Notes: generated from the letters alone by a model not told the origin. Positions 8,035-16,824 are shown, numbered from the stretch's first letter. The stretch: DNA of 64,000 bases from Roseiarcus sp036488815 (GCA_036488815.1 DASXGX010000056.1:1-64000); one strand, 5' to 3'. Program-made: numbers and translations.

Positions 8035-8325
8035 TCACGCCTCGGACTTGTTGTTGAGGCGCTCGCGCATCTCCTTGCCGGTCTTAAAGAACGGCACGAG
8101 CTTTTCGGTGACCGGCACCTTGTCGCCGGTCCGCGGATTGCGGCCGGTGCGCGCGAGGCGCTGCTTGGTCGAAAACGCGCCGAACCCGCGCAGCTCGACG
8201 CGCTCACCGCGCGCGAGCGCGTCGGTGATCTCGCCGAGTATCGCATCGACGATGTGTTCGATGTCGCGTTGATAAAGGTGCGGATTACGCGCCGCCATGC
8301 GCTGCACGAGCTCGGACTTGATCAA
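8035..8325 (-). CDS. ihfB: Integration host factor beta subunit
   Basis: 96 aa, DNA-bending histone-like protein that forms a heterodimer with IhfA and acts in replication, recombination and transcription. The opening IKSELVQRMAARNPHLYQ, the conserved ELRGFGAF turn and the beta-arm RNPRTGDKVPV with its intercalating proline identify the beta rather than HU or alpha subunit. The start codon is TTG: the family start coincides with it, GAGGGG lies 8 nt upstream, and no ATG is near. Located between sppA and lapA, as in other rhizobia. A conserved hairpin element follows directly after the stop. Confidence 0.97.
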   Translation of the reverse strand: MIKSELVQRMAARNPHLYQRDIEHIVDAILGEITDALARGERVELRGFGAFSTKQRLARTGRNPRTGDKVPVTEKLVPFFKTGKEMRERLNNKSEA

Positions 8326-8376
8326 AGGAGATGCCCCTCGAAACGACCACGCACACCAAATATCGCCTTGCCCCAG

Positions 8377-9339
8377 CTAATCCTGTGAGGACAGTTGCCA
8401 AATCGAGACCAATCCGTCAACCGCGCCGCCGTCAAGCGCAGCTTCGGCGCGCCGCAGCGCATCGCCGAACAAGCGCAGGCCGACCGCGTCGGCGACGTCC
8501 GCCGCGACGCTGGAGATTCTCATGCCCGCCCATCCTTTGTCCGGACGCCAGTCACGTACGGGCAAATTCTTGGCTATGCCTTTTTCCTTTTGGAGCCAGT
8601 CGATCGCCTCGGCCTCGCCGCCGATCGCGTCCGCGAGCTTCAGCGGCACCCCCTGGCGACCGGTGAAGACGCGACCGTCGTCGACCCGCGCGAGTTCGTC
8701 GTCGCTCATGCCACGCCGCGTTTTGACGAGGTCCTTGAACCAGGCAAAGGAATCTTGGATGAGCGACGCCATTGCGGCGCGCGCCTCCTCGCTGGTCGGC
8801 TCGAACCCGTTCGGGGACGCCTTGAGCGGAGAGGACTTGATCGACTCGAACTTGATCCCGAGCTTGTCCATCAGCCCCGACACATTGGGGTATTCGACCA
8901 GCACGCCGATCGAACCGACGATCGAATTGCCACGAACGAAGATGCGGTCGGCGCCGAGCGCGGCGATATAGGCGCCGGAGGCCGCCATGGTTCCGACGAC
9001 GGCGACGACGGGCTTCTTCTGCGCGAGCTTTCTAAGCTCGTCATAGAGGACTTCTGAGCCTTCGGTCGTTCCGCCGGGGCTATTGATGTCGATGATCGCC
9101 GCCGCGGCTTTGGAATCGGCGACCCGGCGGATCAATTTCAGGGTCGATTCGTCGCCGGTGATGAGGCCGGTAATCGACAGGCGCGCGATATGCGGTTGCG
9201 CCAGCCCGGCCGGCCCGTAGAAGCGCCAGGCGATGGCCAAAATCGCAACGGCCACGGCGAGAAACGCCGCGATACGCCAGAAGCCGACCTGACGGCGGAT
9301 CTGACGTCGATCGACCAAATAATCGGGGGAAATGGACAA
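8377..9339 (-). CDS. sppA: Signal peptide peptidase SppA, short (36K) type
   Basis: 320 aa, half the size of the E. coli 67K enzyme. A single N-terminal membrane anchor (~22-40) is followed by a periplasmic ClpP-fold domain. IIDINSPGG, the nucleophile Ser in GTMAASGAY (~121) and the general-base Lys in SSPLKASPN (~173) are all in place, so the protein should be active in degrading leftover signal peptides in the membrane. 51 bp upstream of ihfB on the same strand. Confidence 0.95.
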   Translation of the reverse strand: MSISPDYLVDRRQIRRQVGFWRIAAFLAVAVAILAIAWRFYGPAGLAQPHIARLSITGLITGDESTLKLIRRVADSKAAAAIIDINSPGGTTEGSEVLYDELRKLAQKKPVVAVVGTMAASGAYIAALGADRIFVRGNSIVGSIGVLVEYPNVSGLMDKLGIKFESIKSSPLKASPNGFEPTSEEARAAMASLIQDSFAWFKDLVKTRRGMSDDELARVDDGRVFTGRQGVPLKLADAIGGEAEAIDWLQKEKGIAKNLPVRDWRPDKGWAGMRISSVAADVADAVGLRLFGDALRRAEAALDGGAVDGLVSIWQLSSQD

Positions 9340-9449
9340 ACGGCCCCTCGCAGCAGATTTACGCGCCGCCGCGGCTCTGAGGCGCCGGCAGCCCCTCGAA
9401 GCCTAGACGCCGCGCACCTCTTACGCAAGGGCGTGGCGAACAAGCCTTT

Positions 9450-10457
9450 TTAGGCGGCGCCGCTGCTCGCGTACTGGCCGGTCTTGCGGAAGCGATAGAG
9501 GTAGCTTGGCGTGGCCGTTTCGACGCCCTGCGGCGCGACGGCGAGGTCGCGCAGCGTGCGCCCGTCAGCGATCGCCGCCGCCGAGACGACGTTGTCCACT
9601 CGCAGGAGGTCGATCTGGTCGCGAGTGACGGTCAAGTCCTTGGAGAAGCGGCCGAGCGAGAGCGCGCTGGCGACTTCCGTGCCGCCGGCGAGGAGGCGCG
9701 AAACCGGGAACGGCAGCGGAACCAGGATGCGGCGGCGCTCGATGACGCGCAGGGTGAGCTCGACGGCCTCCCGCAGGGTCATCACGTCGGGACCGCCGAG
9801 TTCGTAAGTCCGGCCGGCCGTGGCGGCGTTGTCGAGCGCGGAGGCGGCGGCAAGGCCGACGTCGCCGGCGAACACCGGCTGCAGCTTGGTCGCGCCGCCG
9901 CCAAACAGCGGCAGCGCAGGAAGCGCGCGGGCGAGGGCGGCGAAGCGATTGAAGAACTCGTCCTCAGGGCCGAAGACAACCGAAGGCCGCAGCACGACGG
10001 CGTTCGGGAAGGCTTCGCGCAGCGCCGCCTCGCCACGTCCCTTGCTTGCGATATAAGCGTTGCGCGAGGCGGCGTCGGCGCCGATGCCCGACACATGAAC
10101 GAGGGCGCCGATCCCGGCGTTCGCTGCGGCGCGACCGATCTCGGCGGCGCCGAAGACGTGCGTCGCTTCGTAGTTCTGCCGCCCGCTCTGCGACTTGATC
10201 CCGACGGCGTTGACGACGGCGCTGGCGCCGGCGAGGGCGGCTTTGATGGAGTCGGGGTAGCGCAAGTTGGCCTGGACCGGCTCGATCTGGCCGACGACGC
10301 CGAGCGGCCGCAGGAACCAGGCAAGATCGGGCCGGCGAACGGCGACCCGAACCCGCCACCCCTCGCGCGCCAACGCCCGGACGATATGACGCCCAACGAA
10401 GCCGGATCCGCCGAACACCGTGACGAGACGATCGCTAGAGGAGGAATATTCGACCAT
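9450..10457 (-). CDS. Complex I NDUFA9-like NAD(P)-binding protein (atypical SDR)
   Basis: 335 aa. The N-terminal VTVFGGSGFVGRHIVRAL dinucleotide-binding motif, LVHVSGIGAD and FGPEDEFFNRFA segments, and LQPVFAGDVG identify an extended atypical short-chain dehydrogenase of the mitochondrial NDUFA9 group. In bacteria these proteins have been linked to quinone or complex I function, but no reaction is established. The ATG at 10457 fits the domain start (GGAG ~9 nt upstream); an in-frame ATG at 10499 is an alternative. It shares strand and ~110 bp spacing with sppA. Confidence 0.88.
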   Translation of the reverse strand: MVEYSSSSDRLVTVFGGSGFVGRHIVRALAREGWRVRVAVRRPDLAWFLRPLGVVGQIEPVQANLRYPDSIKAALAGASAVVNAVGIKSQSGRQNYEATHVFGAAEIGRAAANAGIGALVHVSGIGADAASRNAYIASKGRGEAALREAFPNAVVLRPSVVFGPEDEFFNRFAALARALPALPLFGGGATKLQPVFAGDVGLAAASALDNAATAGRTYELGGPDVMTLREAVELTLRVIERRRILVPLPFPVSRLLAGGTEVASALSLGRFSKDLTVTRDQIDLLRVDNVVSAAAIADGRTLRDLAVAPQGVETATPSYLYRFRKTGQYASSGAA

Positions 10458-10573
10458 CGCCGCAGGACTCCGCGCAGGCAGGAAAATGGGGTTCTCCATA
10501 GGCGAATGCGGCGCGGGTGTACAGACGCGGCGAGCTCGGCGGCAAACGCGGGTTTGGTCCGGATGCAACGAGA

Positions 10574-11044
10574 TTACGTCAGAGACTTGGTCATCGGATA
10601 CCCGGAACTCGCTCCAAAGGCGCCGCTTGGCGGTCCTGACTCGATGTAGCCATTTGATCGGTAAAATCGGCGGGCGGTTTCGGTGCTGATCAAGGCGCAT
10701 CGCCTGTTTCCGCGCTCCACCGCGCGGGCTTCCAAAGCGCGCAACAAGGCGCGACTGACCCCTCGAAATCGTGCATCCGGCGAAATATAGTTCAAGCCTA
10801 TTGTTCCCGCGTCTGTGACAGACCCCACAGCCAGAATCGCGCCGTTCTCAACGGCCACGAGCAGCGAATTGTCGGGTTGCTCGATCCAAGCGACAAAATT
10901 TTCGACCGTTTTGTTTCCAAGCCATCGCGCGAGAATTGCCGGGTCATTCCCGTGGTCAGCCTCACACAGCTCCGCAATAGACCGCATTAGCACCGTGCAG
11001 CCGGCGAGCGCGTCATCCGGCGTTGCGTCTCGAACTTCCAGCAT
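10574..11044 (-). CDS. GNAT family N-acetyltransferase
   Basis: 156 aa. LEVRDATPDDA at the start, the central beta strands (LLVAVENGAILAVGSV), the acetyl-CoA loop region ARFRGVSRALLRALE and the closing TARRFYRSNGY are the ordered GNAT motifs. The substrate is unknown; the ordering resembles small-molecule acetyltransferases rather than ribosomal ones. It ends 116 bp upstream of the NDUFA9-like gene on the same strand and its composition is slightly AT-richer than the surroundings. Confidence 0.85.
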   Translation of the reverse strand: MLEVRDATPDDALAGCTVLMRSIAELCEADHGNDPAILARWLGNKTVENFVAWIEQPDNSLLVAVENGAILAVGSVTDAGTIGLNYISPDARFRGVSRALLRALEARAVERGNRRCALISTETARRFYRSNGYIESGPPSGAFGASSGYPMTKSLT

Positions 11045-11315
11045 CCCACTCTGTCCCTCCGCTTCGCTCGATCGCGTCGTCCTTAGAGGAAGCGCCAGCG
11101 ACTGTTCGACGCAAGTGACCCACGACCACGAGTACGATGAGCTTGTCCACGCTTGTCACTCCCGCTTCTCGCGAAGGACAACGTTGCGCCATTGCACGCA
11201 CGGAGCCGAGGGACGCGTCGGCGCCGCGCGCCTCAAAAAGGTCGCGAATCATGAAGAGCTTGCCGGCGGCTCTCCCACCCCTTCGTCCAATCTCGGCCAG
11301 GATCGCGCGCCCTCG

Positions 11316-12503
11316 ATGGAAACGTTCGCCGCCCCTGCGCCGCTCGGGTTCGCACAACGCCTGCCGGGACTAGACCTCCTTCGCGCCGTCGCGATCTGCT
11401 GGGTCATGCTTTATCATGCTTCCCTGTTTGGCCTGGATTCGCAGGATTTCTGGATCGTTCGTTTTGGCTGGATGGGCGTCGATCTGTTTTTTGCGCTCAG
11501 CGGCTTCCTGATCGCCGGCCAACTGCTCCGCCCGTTCGCGCTCGGCCTCGCGCCGAACTATCCGAGATTCTTCGTGCGCCGCTGGCTTCGCACCGTGCCG
11601 GCCTATCTGGTGGTCGTCGGTTTGTATTTTCTGGTTCCCGCCGTGCGCGAACGCCCGAACCTGCAGCCGCTGTGGCAATTTCTGACCTTCACAGAAAACC
11701 TCTTCATCGCGCCGCCGCTGCCCAAGGCGTTTTCCCAGGTATGGTCCCTCTGCGTCGAAGAGCAGTTCTACATCCTCCTTCCCGCCGTCGTGGCGGTCCT
11801 GGCGATCCGGCCTAGCCCCGCGAAAATCATTGGCGCCGCCGTCGCCGTCCTGCTCCTCGGCATGGCGCTGCGCGGGTTTCTATGGCTGCACGACGTCGCC
11901 CGAACGCCTTTCGACATCGCCGCGACTCCCGCTCCGGCCGCGTTCATGCGGTTGATCTACTGGCCGACCTGGAGCCGGCTCGACGGGCTGCTGGCGGGCG
12001 TCGCGGCGGCGACGATCAGAACCTTCCGTCCCCGCTTGTGGGCAGGGCTGACCGCAAGTCCCAACATGCTCCTTGCCGTGGGCATTGTCGGCGTCGGCGT
12101 TTCCGCGAGCCTTTTCCAGGTACAGGTCGCCGGCTTCGCGCCGACCGTCTTCTCCTTTCCGCTTCTGGCGCTCAGCATGGCGTTGATTGTGACGGCCGGC
12201 AGCGAAAGCCGCTCGCTGATCGGGCGCCGCGCCATTCCCGGCGCGGCGCTTCTGGCTTCGGGCGCCTACAGTCTTTATCTCACCCACAAGGCCGTCTTTG
12301 CCGCGACGCAGAAAGCGCTGGCCCATGCGCCTGCGCCAGTTCAGAGCGCCGGACTTACCATCGCGCTGCTGGCCGCTTTCGCGGCCGGCGCCGCGCTCTA
12401 CGGATTGGTGGAGCGGCCATTCCTGAAGCTTCGGGACCGTGTCGGCGGTCCCTCGCTAAGCTCCCGCGCGGCGGCGATACCGACGCCCATTATTGCCCAA
12501 TAG
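11316..12503 (+). CDS. Acyltransferase family 3 membrane protein
   Basis: 395 aa with about ten membrane helices. The family signature is clear: LPGLDLLRAVAICWVMLYH with the catalytic-type His in the first helix, FFALSGFLIAGQL, FFVRRWLRTVPAYL and the periplasmic WSLCVEEQFYILLP (His-less here but with the conserved Glu). Such proteins O-acylate surface sugars such as LPS, exopolysaccharide or lipid-linked glycans. The ATG at 11316 fits the domain; the upstream 271 bp contain no other gene I recognise. It is divergent from the GNAT gene and convergent with the EF-G-like gene. Confidence 0.9.
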   Translation: METFAAPAPLGFAQRLPGLDLLRAVAICWVMLYHASLFGLDSQDFWIVRFGWMGVDLFFALSGFLIAGQLLRPFALGLAPNYPRFFVRRWLRTVPAYLVVVGLYFLVPAVRERPNLQPLWQFLTFTENLFIAPPLPKAFSQVWSLCVEEQFYILLPAVVAVLAIRPSPAKIIGAAVAVLLLGMALRGFLWLHDVARTPFDIAATPAPAAFMRLIYWPTWSRLDGLLAGVAAATIRTFRPRLWAGLTASPNMLLAVGIVGVGVSASLFQVQVAGFAPTVFSFPLLALSMALIVTAGSESRSLIGRRAIPGAALLASGAYSLYLTHKAVFAATQKALAHAPAPVQSAGLTIALLAAFAAGAALYGLVERPFLKLRDRVGGPSLSSRAAAIPTPIIAQ

Positions 12504-12549
12504 CGTTTCCCTTTTTGCGCAGGCCGCCGCGACGGGTCTCCGCGGCCCG

Positions 12550-14613
12550 TCACCCCAAGCTCCTGCGCCGCGCGGTGATCACCGCCTCCGCCGGCCGGCC
12601 AGTCAATTCGGCGAGGTGGTCGAACTTGGTCTCGAAGGCGCCGACGCCCGCCGTCGCGGAGCGCAATTCGATAATCAGGTCGCCGATTTCCGCCTCGGCG
12701 ATGAGGGCGCGGAGCTCCTCCCAGCCCTCCCAGCCCGGGCGGCCCTCGAAACCGAGGATCTGCCCGCGCCGGGCGCTGACGAGGGCGCTGGCGCGAGCCA
12801 GCGCGTCCGAGGGCACCGTGATCGTCACCGCGAGGATCGGCTCGAGCAGCACGGATCTGGCTTTCGGCAGCGCCTCGGCGAGCGCCGCCTTGGCGGCGGC
12901 TCGGAAGGCCATGTCGGACGAATCCACGGTGTGATAGGAGCCGTCGATCAGCGTGACCGAGACGTCGACGACGGGAAAGCCGAGCGGGCCCCGCGCCAAG
13001 GCGTCGCGCGCCCCCGCTTCGACGGAGGAGAAATACTGGCGCGGCACCGAGCCGCCGTGCACACGCTCGGCGAAGGCGAAGCCTTCGCCACGCTCGCGGG
13101 GGGCCACCTCGACCACCACGTCGCCGAACTGGCCGTGGCCGCCCGACTGTTTCTTGTGGCGCCCGCGCACCGTCACGCCGTCGCGGATCGTCTCGCGATA
13201 GGCGACGGACGGCTTCTTGACCTCGACAGGGACGCCGAAGCGCTCAGCGAGGCGCTCGGCGATCACTCTCAGATGCATCTCGCCTTGTCCCATGAGTCTA
13301 AGCTCGGCGGCCTCCTGATCCTGCACGTAGGAGAGCGAGGGGTCTTCCTCGCAGAGCTTGGCGAGCGCGGCCGCGAGCCGCACCTCGTCCTTGCGGTCTT
13401 TGACGTGGATCGCGATCGCCTGCGTCGGCGGCGGAGACGGCGTGGTCGCGGCCGGTTCCGGCGGCTTCTTGACGTCGCTGAAACGGTCGCCGGTGGTGAA
13501 GCCTTCGAGGCGCGAGAACGCAACCGTATCGCCTTCCTCGGCGCGCGGAAGCTTGGTCGAGACGGCGCCGATCAGCCGCGCGACGCCGGCGATGCGCTCT
13601 TCGCCGCCGCGCGACCCGGTAACGGTCGAGCCGTCGGCGAAAGCGCCGCGCAGCACCCGCGCCAGCGACAACTTTCCGCCGTGGGCGGTGTGGATCGTGC
13701 GGATGATCTGCGCCAGCGGCGGTCCTTCGTCGGGGACGCCGAGGCGCGCGCGCGTCTGCGCGACCGCGGGCGCCTCGTGGCGCAGCGCCTTGAGAAGCCG
13801 CGTCACGCCGTGTCCGGCAGTCGCCGACCCCATCAGCAGCGGCACGACGTGGCCTTCGCGAAGCTCCTGGGCGAGATCGTCGAACACACGGTCCTGCGGC
13901 GGCTCGATGTCGCTGATCAGTTCCTCCATCAAGGCGTCGTCGTAATCGGCCAGCCGTTCGAGCATCGAATAGCGGGCGCGCTTCTCGTCGCCCGCCGCGC
14001 CGGCGGGTATGGCGACGACGCTGGACGGCGAGGCTTCGCGGTAGACGAAAGCGCGTTCGAGAGCCAGATCGATGAAACCGGTGGCGACGCCGTTCTCCCA
14101 GATCGGAATCTGGCGCAACAGAAGCGGGGCGCGCGAGGCCGGCTGCAGCATCTCGAGCGCTTCCCGGACGCCGCCGCCGGCGAGATCGATCTTGTTGAGG
14201 AACAGGATGCGGGGAACCTTGAGTTCCTCGAGTTCGCGCAACATGACTTGAAGAGCCGGCGTCTTGCGCCGGTCGGCTTCGCACACGACGATGGCGGCGT
14301 CGCAGACCGGCAGCGCCAGGCGCATGTCGTGCGCGAATTCGACCGAGCCGGGGCAATCGAAGAACGTAAAGCGATCTCCCATATAGTCGACGCTCGCGAC
14401 ATTGGGCTCGACGCTCATGGCGTGGTTGCGGGCTTCGGGGCTGGAATCGCCCACGCTCGTGCCGTCGCGCACCGAGCCCTGCCGGGCCGCGCCGCCGGCG
14501 CGCGCCAAAAGCGCTTCGAGAAGGCTGGTCTTGCCGCTCTGGAAAGGGCCGATGACAGCGATCAATCGAGGACCAGCGATTCTGTGTTCGCCATTGTGAG
14601 CGGCAGCGGCCAT
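12550..14613 (-). CDS. Elongation factor G-like GTPase
   Basis: 687 aa with the full EF-G domain order: G domain (~1-265), beta barrel domain II, then domains III, IV (ESVAYRETIRDGVTVRGRHKKQ region) and V. The GTPase motifs are unusual: P-loop GPFQSGKTS, and FFDCPGSVEF in place of the DTPGH motif, so the catalytic histidine of translational GTPases is replaced by serine; NKIDLAG is normal. This marks the separate EF-G-like family common in alphaproteobacteria, not the ribosomal translocase FusA. Role unknown; a ribosome-associated or stress function is possible. Start at 14613 has a GAGGAGG site. It is divergent from aroKB. Confidence 0.9.
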   Translation of the reverse strand: MAAAAHNGEHRIAGPRLIAVIGPFQSGKTSLLEALLARAGGAARQGSVRDGTSVGDSSPEARNHAMSVEPNVASVDYMGDRFTFFDCPGSVEFAHDMRLALPVCDAAIVVCEADRRKTPALQVMLRELEELKVPRILFLNKIDLAGGGVREALEMLQPASRAPLLLRQIPIWENGVATGFIDLALERAFVYREASPSSVVAIPAGAAGDEKRARYSMLERLADYDDALMEELISDIEPPQDRVFDDLAQELREGHVVPLLMGSATAGHGVTRLLKALRHEAPAVAQTRARLGVPDEGPPLAQIIRTIHTAHGGKLSLARVLRGAFADGSTVTGSRGGEERIAGVARLIGAVSTKLPRAEEGDTVAFSRLEGFTTGDRFSDVKKPPEPAATTPSPPPTQAIAIHVKDRKDEVRLAAALAKLCEEDPSLSYVQDQEAAELRLMGQGEMHLRVIAERLAERFGVPVEVKKPSVAYRETIRDGVTVRGRHKKQSGGHGQFGDVVVEVAPRERGEGFAFAERVHGGSVPRQYFSSVEAGARDALARGPLGFPVVDVSVTLIDGSYHTVDSSDMAFRAAAKAALAEALPKARSVLLEPILAVTITVPSDALARASALVSARRGQILGFEGRPGWEGWEELRALIAEAEIGDLIIELRSATAGVGAFETKFDHLAELTGRPAEAVITARRRSLG

Positions 14614-14818
14614 CGCCTCCTCCTCGCGTCGTTCTTGGCAAAACTTTTGATCCATGCTTGCAAACGCCAGCGCGACGCGCAAGGCGTCTTTCGCCTGGGA
14701 GCGATCGTCTTTAGGTTGGGAAGAGGGCCGCGCTGTGGCGTTCCGCAACCGGTTGCGATAGGAACGTCGACCCCCGGCGGGGCCGAACGCCGGGCCGTTT
14801 CGCATTGGGAACTAGGGA

Positions 14819-16531
14819 ATGAACGAGACCGCGATCCTCGAAGCCGACGACGTCGCCGCCGCATTGGGCGGGCGTTCGATCGTGCTCGTCGGCATGATGG
14901 GCGCGGGCAAGACTTCGGTCGGCAAGCGGCTCGCCCAGCGCCTCGGCCTGCCGTTCATCGACGCCGACGCCGAAATCGAGGCGGGCGCCCAGATGACGAT
15001 CGCCGAGATTTTCGAGCGGTTCGGCGAGCCCTATTTTCGCGAGGGCGAGCGGCGGGTCATCGCGCGATTGCTGAGCGACGGGCCGAAGGTGCTCGCGACG
15101 GGCGGCGGCGCCTTCCTCAACGCCGCGACGCGGGATCGGATCGCCGAGGCCGGGATATCGGTCTGGCTGAAACCCGAATTCGACGTGTTGATGCGCCGCG
15201 TGCGCAAACGCTCGAACCGGCCGCTGCTGCGCACCGCCGATCCGGAGGGAACGCTGCGCCGTCTGCTCGACGAGCGCAGCCCGATCTATGCGCTCGCGGA
15301 TTGGACGATCGAGACCCAGGACGGGCCGCATGACTTGGTCTGCGACGCGATCATCGGCCGCCTGCGTCGACGCCGCGGGGGGCACGCGGCCTCGCCGGCC
15401 GCGGCGCCGGTCGCCTCGGCGCCGCGCGAGGTCGACGTCGCGCTCGGCGCGCGCTCGTACAAGATTCTGATCGGCGACGGCCTCATTGGCGAGGCGGGCG
15501 AGCACATCACTCGCCTCGCGCCGGGCGCGCGCTGCGCGGTCGTCACCGACGAAACCGTCGCTGCGCTGCACCTCGGCGCGTTGACCGAAAGCCTCGCGCG
15601 CGCCGGTATCAAGACGAGCCTCGTCCTCTGCCCTCCAGGGGAGGCGACCAAATCCTACGCCGAGTTCGCCCGCGTGAGCGACGCGTTGATCGAGGCGCAT
15701 ATCGAGCGGCGCGATCTCGTCGTCGCCTTCGGCGGCGGCGTCATCGGCGATCTCGCAGGATTTTGTGCGGCTTGCCTCAGGCGCGGCGTGCGCTTCGTGC
15801 AGATTCCGACGACATTGCTGGCCCAGGTCGATTCGAGCGTCGGCGGCAAGACGGCGATTAATTCGCCCTCCGGCAAGAACCTGATCGGCGCCTTTCATCA
15901 GCCCTCGCTGGTTCTCGCCGACACCAAGGCGCTCGACACGCTGAGCGAGCGCGAATTTCGCGCCGGCTACGCCGAGACGGTCAAATACGGCCTGATCGGC
16001 GACCGCGATTTCTTCGATTGGCTCGATGGGCGCTGGCGCGACGTGTTCGCCGGCGGCGGCGCCCGCCTCGACGCCATCGCCGCGGCTTGCGCCGCCAAGG
16101 CGCGCGTCGTCGCCGCCGACGAGACGGAGCAGGGCGAGCGCGCGCTGCTCAATCTCGGCCACACCTTCGGCCACGCTTTCGAGCGCCTCACGCACTACGA
16201 CGGCGCGCGGCTCGTGCACGGGGAGGGCGTCGCGATCGGCATGGCCTGCGCGTTCCGCTTCTCGCGCGAACTCGGCCTCTGCTCCGGGCAGGACACGGTG
16301 CGGGTGGAGAACCATCTCAAATCGGTCGGCCTTCCCACCCGCATCGCCGACATTCCCGGCTTCGCCGCCGATCCGCAAGCGATCCTCGCCGCGATGCAGC
16401 AGGACAAGAAGGTCGATCGCGGCAAATTGACGTTCATCCTCGCCAAAGGCATCGGCGAGAGCTTTATCGCCAAGGACGTGCCCGAGGCCCAGGTCCTCGC
16501 CTTCCTCGAACGCGAAATCGCCGCGGCCTAG
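14819..16531 (+). CDS. aroKB: Bifunctional shikimate kinase / 3-dehydroquinate synthase
   Basis: 570 aa. Residues ~18-180 are shikimate kinase: Walker A GMMGAGKTS, the DADAEIEAGAQMTI substrate region, LATGGGAFL and the lid RSNRPLL. A basic, Ala/Pro-rich linker (~181-205) leads into a complete 3-dehydroquinate synthase (~206-565) with VAFGGGVIGDLAGF, QVDSSVGGKTAIN, GYAETVKYGLIGD and the zinc-ligand NLGHTFGHAFE motif. The two enzymes catalyse steps 5 and 2 of the shikimate pathway; elsewhere aroK and aroB are adjacent genes. No stop or frameshift separates the halves, so this is a true fusion. Confidence 0.97.
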   Translation: MNETAILEADDVAAALGGRSIVLVGMMGAGKTSVGKRLAQRLGLPFIDADAEIEAGAQMTIAEIFERFGEPYFREGERRVIARLLSDGPKVLATGGGAFLNAATRDRIAEAGISVWLKPEFDVLMRRVRKRSNRPLLRTADPEGTLRRLLDERSPIYALADWTIETQDGPHDLVCDAIIGRLRRRRGGHAASPAAAPVASAPREVDVALGARSYKILIGDGLIGEAGEHITRLAPGARCAVVTDETVAALHLGALTESLARAGIKTSLVLCPPGEATKSYAEFARVSDALIEAHIERRDLVVAFGGGVIGDLAGFCAACLRRGVRFVQIPTTLLAQVDSSVGGKTAINSPSGKNLIGAFHQPSLVLADTKALDTLSEREFRAGYAETVKYGLIGDRDFFDWLDGRWRDVFAGGGARLDAIAAACAAKARVVAADETEQGERALLNLGHTFGHAFERLTHYDGARLVHGEGVAIGMACAFRFSRELGLCSGQDTVRVENHLKSVGLPTRIADIPGFAADPQAILAAMQQDKKVDRGKLTFILAKGIGESFIAKDVPEAQVLAFLEREIAAA

Positions 16532-16586
16532 CGCCTTCTGCAGCCTGATGGACGCGCCGAGTAGCCTTGTGCCGGGCATCCCAAGG

Positions 16587-16603
16587 CGATTGCAAAGCAA
16601 TCG
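16587..16603. repeat. Short perfect hairpin after aroKB
   Basis: CGATTGC AAA GCAATCG, 7-bp perfect arms around a 3-nt loop, 56 bp after the aroKB stop. No T-tract follows, so it may be a weak terminator or a protein-binding dyad. Confidence 0.4.
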
Positions 16604-16659
16604 TCCGCACGCCGAGCCGCCGATTCTAACGTCATAGGGTCTATGTGACGGCGCCGCAT

Positions 16660-16687
16660 GGGTGGCAGGGACAAGTCGGCCATGACG
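16660..16687. repeat. Dispersed repeat family C, degenerate copy
   Basis: GGGTGGCAGGGACAAGTCGG followed by CCATGACG is a decayed version of the palindrome at 61373-61402 (GGCCGGGACAAGCCCGGCC). The arms no longer pair fully. Confidence 0.55.
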
Positions 16688-16698
16688 GTGGGCGTCAA

Positions 16699-16712
16699 CC
16701 CATTTGCAAATG
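16699..16712. promoter_or_regulatory. 14-bp perfect palindrome upstream of the sugar importer
   Basis: CCATTTGCAAATGG is self-complementary over 14 bp and lies ~85 bp upstream of the predicted -35 box of the importer operon. It could be an activator or repressor site. The 374-bp gap between aroKB and this operon otherwise holds one hairpin, one decayed repeat and the promoter, and no gene that I can support. Confidence 0.35.
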
Positions 16713-16794
16713 GCTTAGGCGCCTTTCCGCTTCGCTTCCATAAGCGTCCTCGCCGGCCGCGGTGACCCCGAAGCGGGAGTGCGGCGGGTCGGCG

Positions 16795-16824
16795 TTGACT
16801 CGTAAAATCATATAATCATATTAT
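16795..16824 (+). promoter_or_regulatory. Sigma-70-type promoter with overlapping GntR/FCD-like operator
   Basis: TTGACT (16795-16800) and TATTAT (16819-16824) are spaced by 18 bp in the only AT-rich stretch of this intergenic region. The palindrome ATAAT-CAT-ATTAT (16812-16824) covers the -10 and fits the loose TNNTNNNANNA pattern of FCD-type GntR regulators; such a regulator is encoded at the end of the same operon (21562-22455). The binding relation is inferred. Confidence 0.5.

Noticed and set aside
11045..11315. Open frame on the minus strand overlapping the acyltransferase start
   Set aside because: No homology features or ribosome site; the region looks like an ordinary divergent promoter gap.
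12493..15333. Very long open frame on the plus strand antisense to the EF-G-like gene
   Set aside because: Translation is Arg/Ala/Gly-rich with no family features; it is a GC-bias shadow of the EF-G-like gene and part of aroKB.
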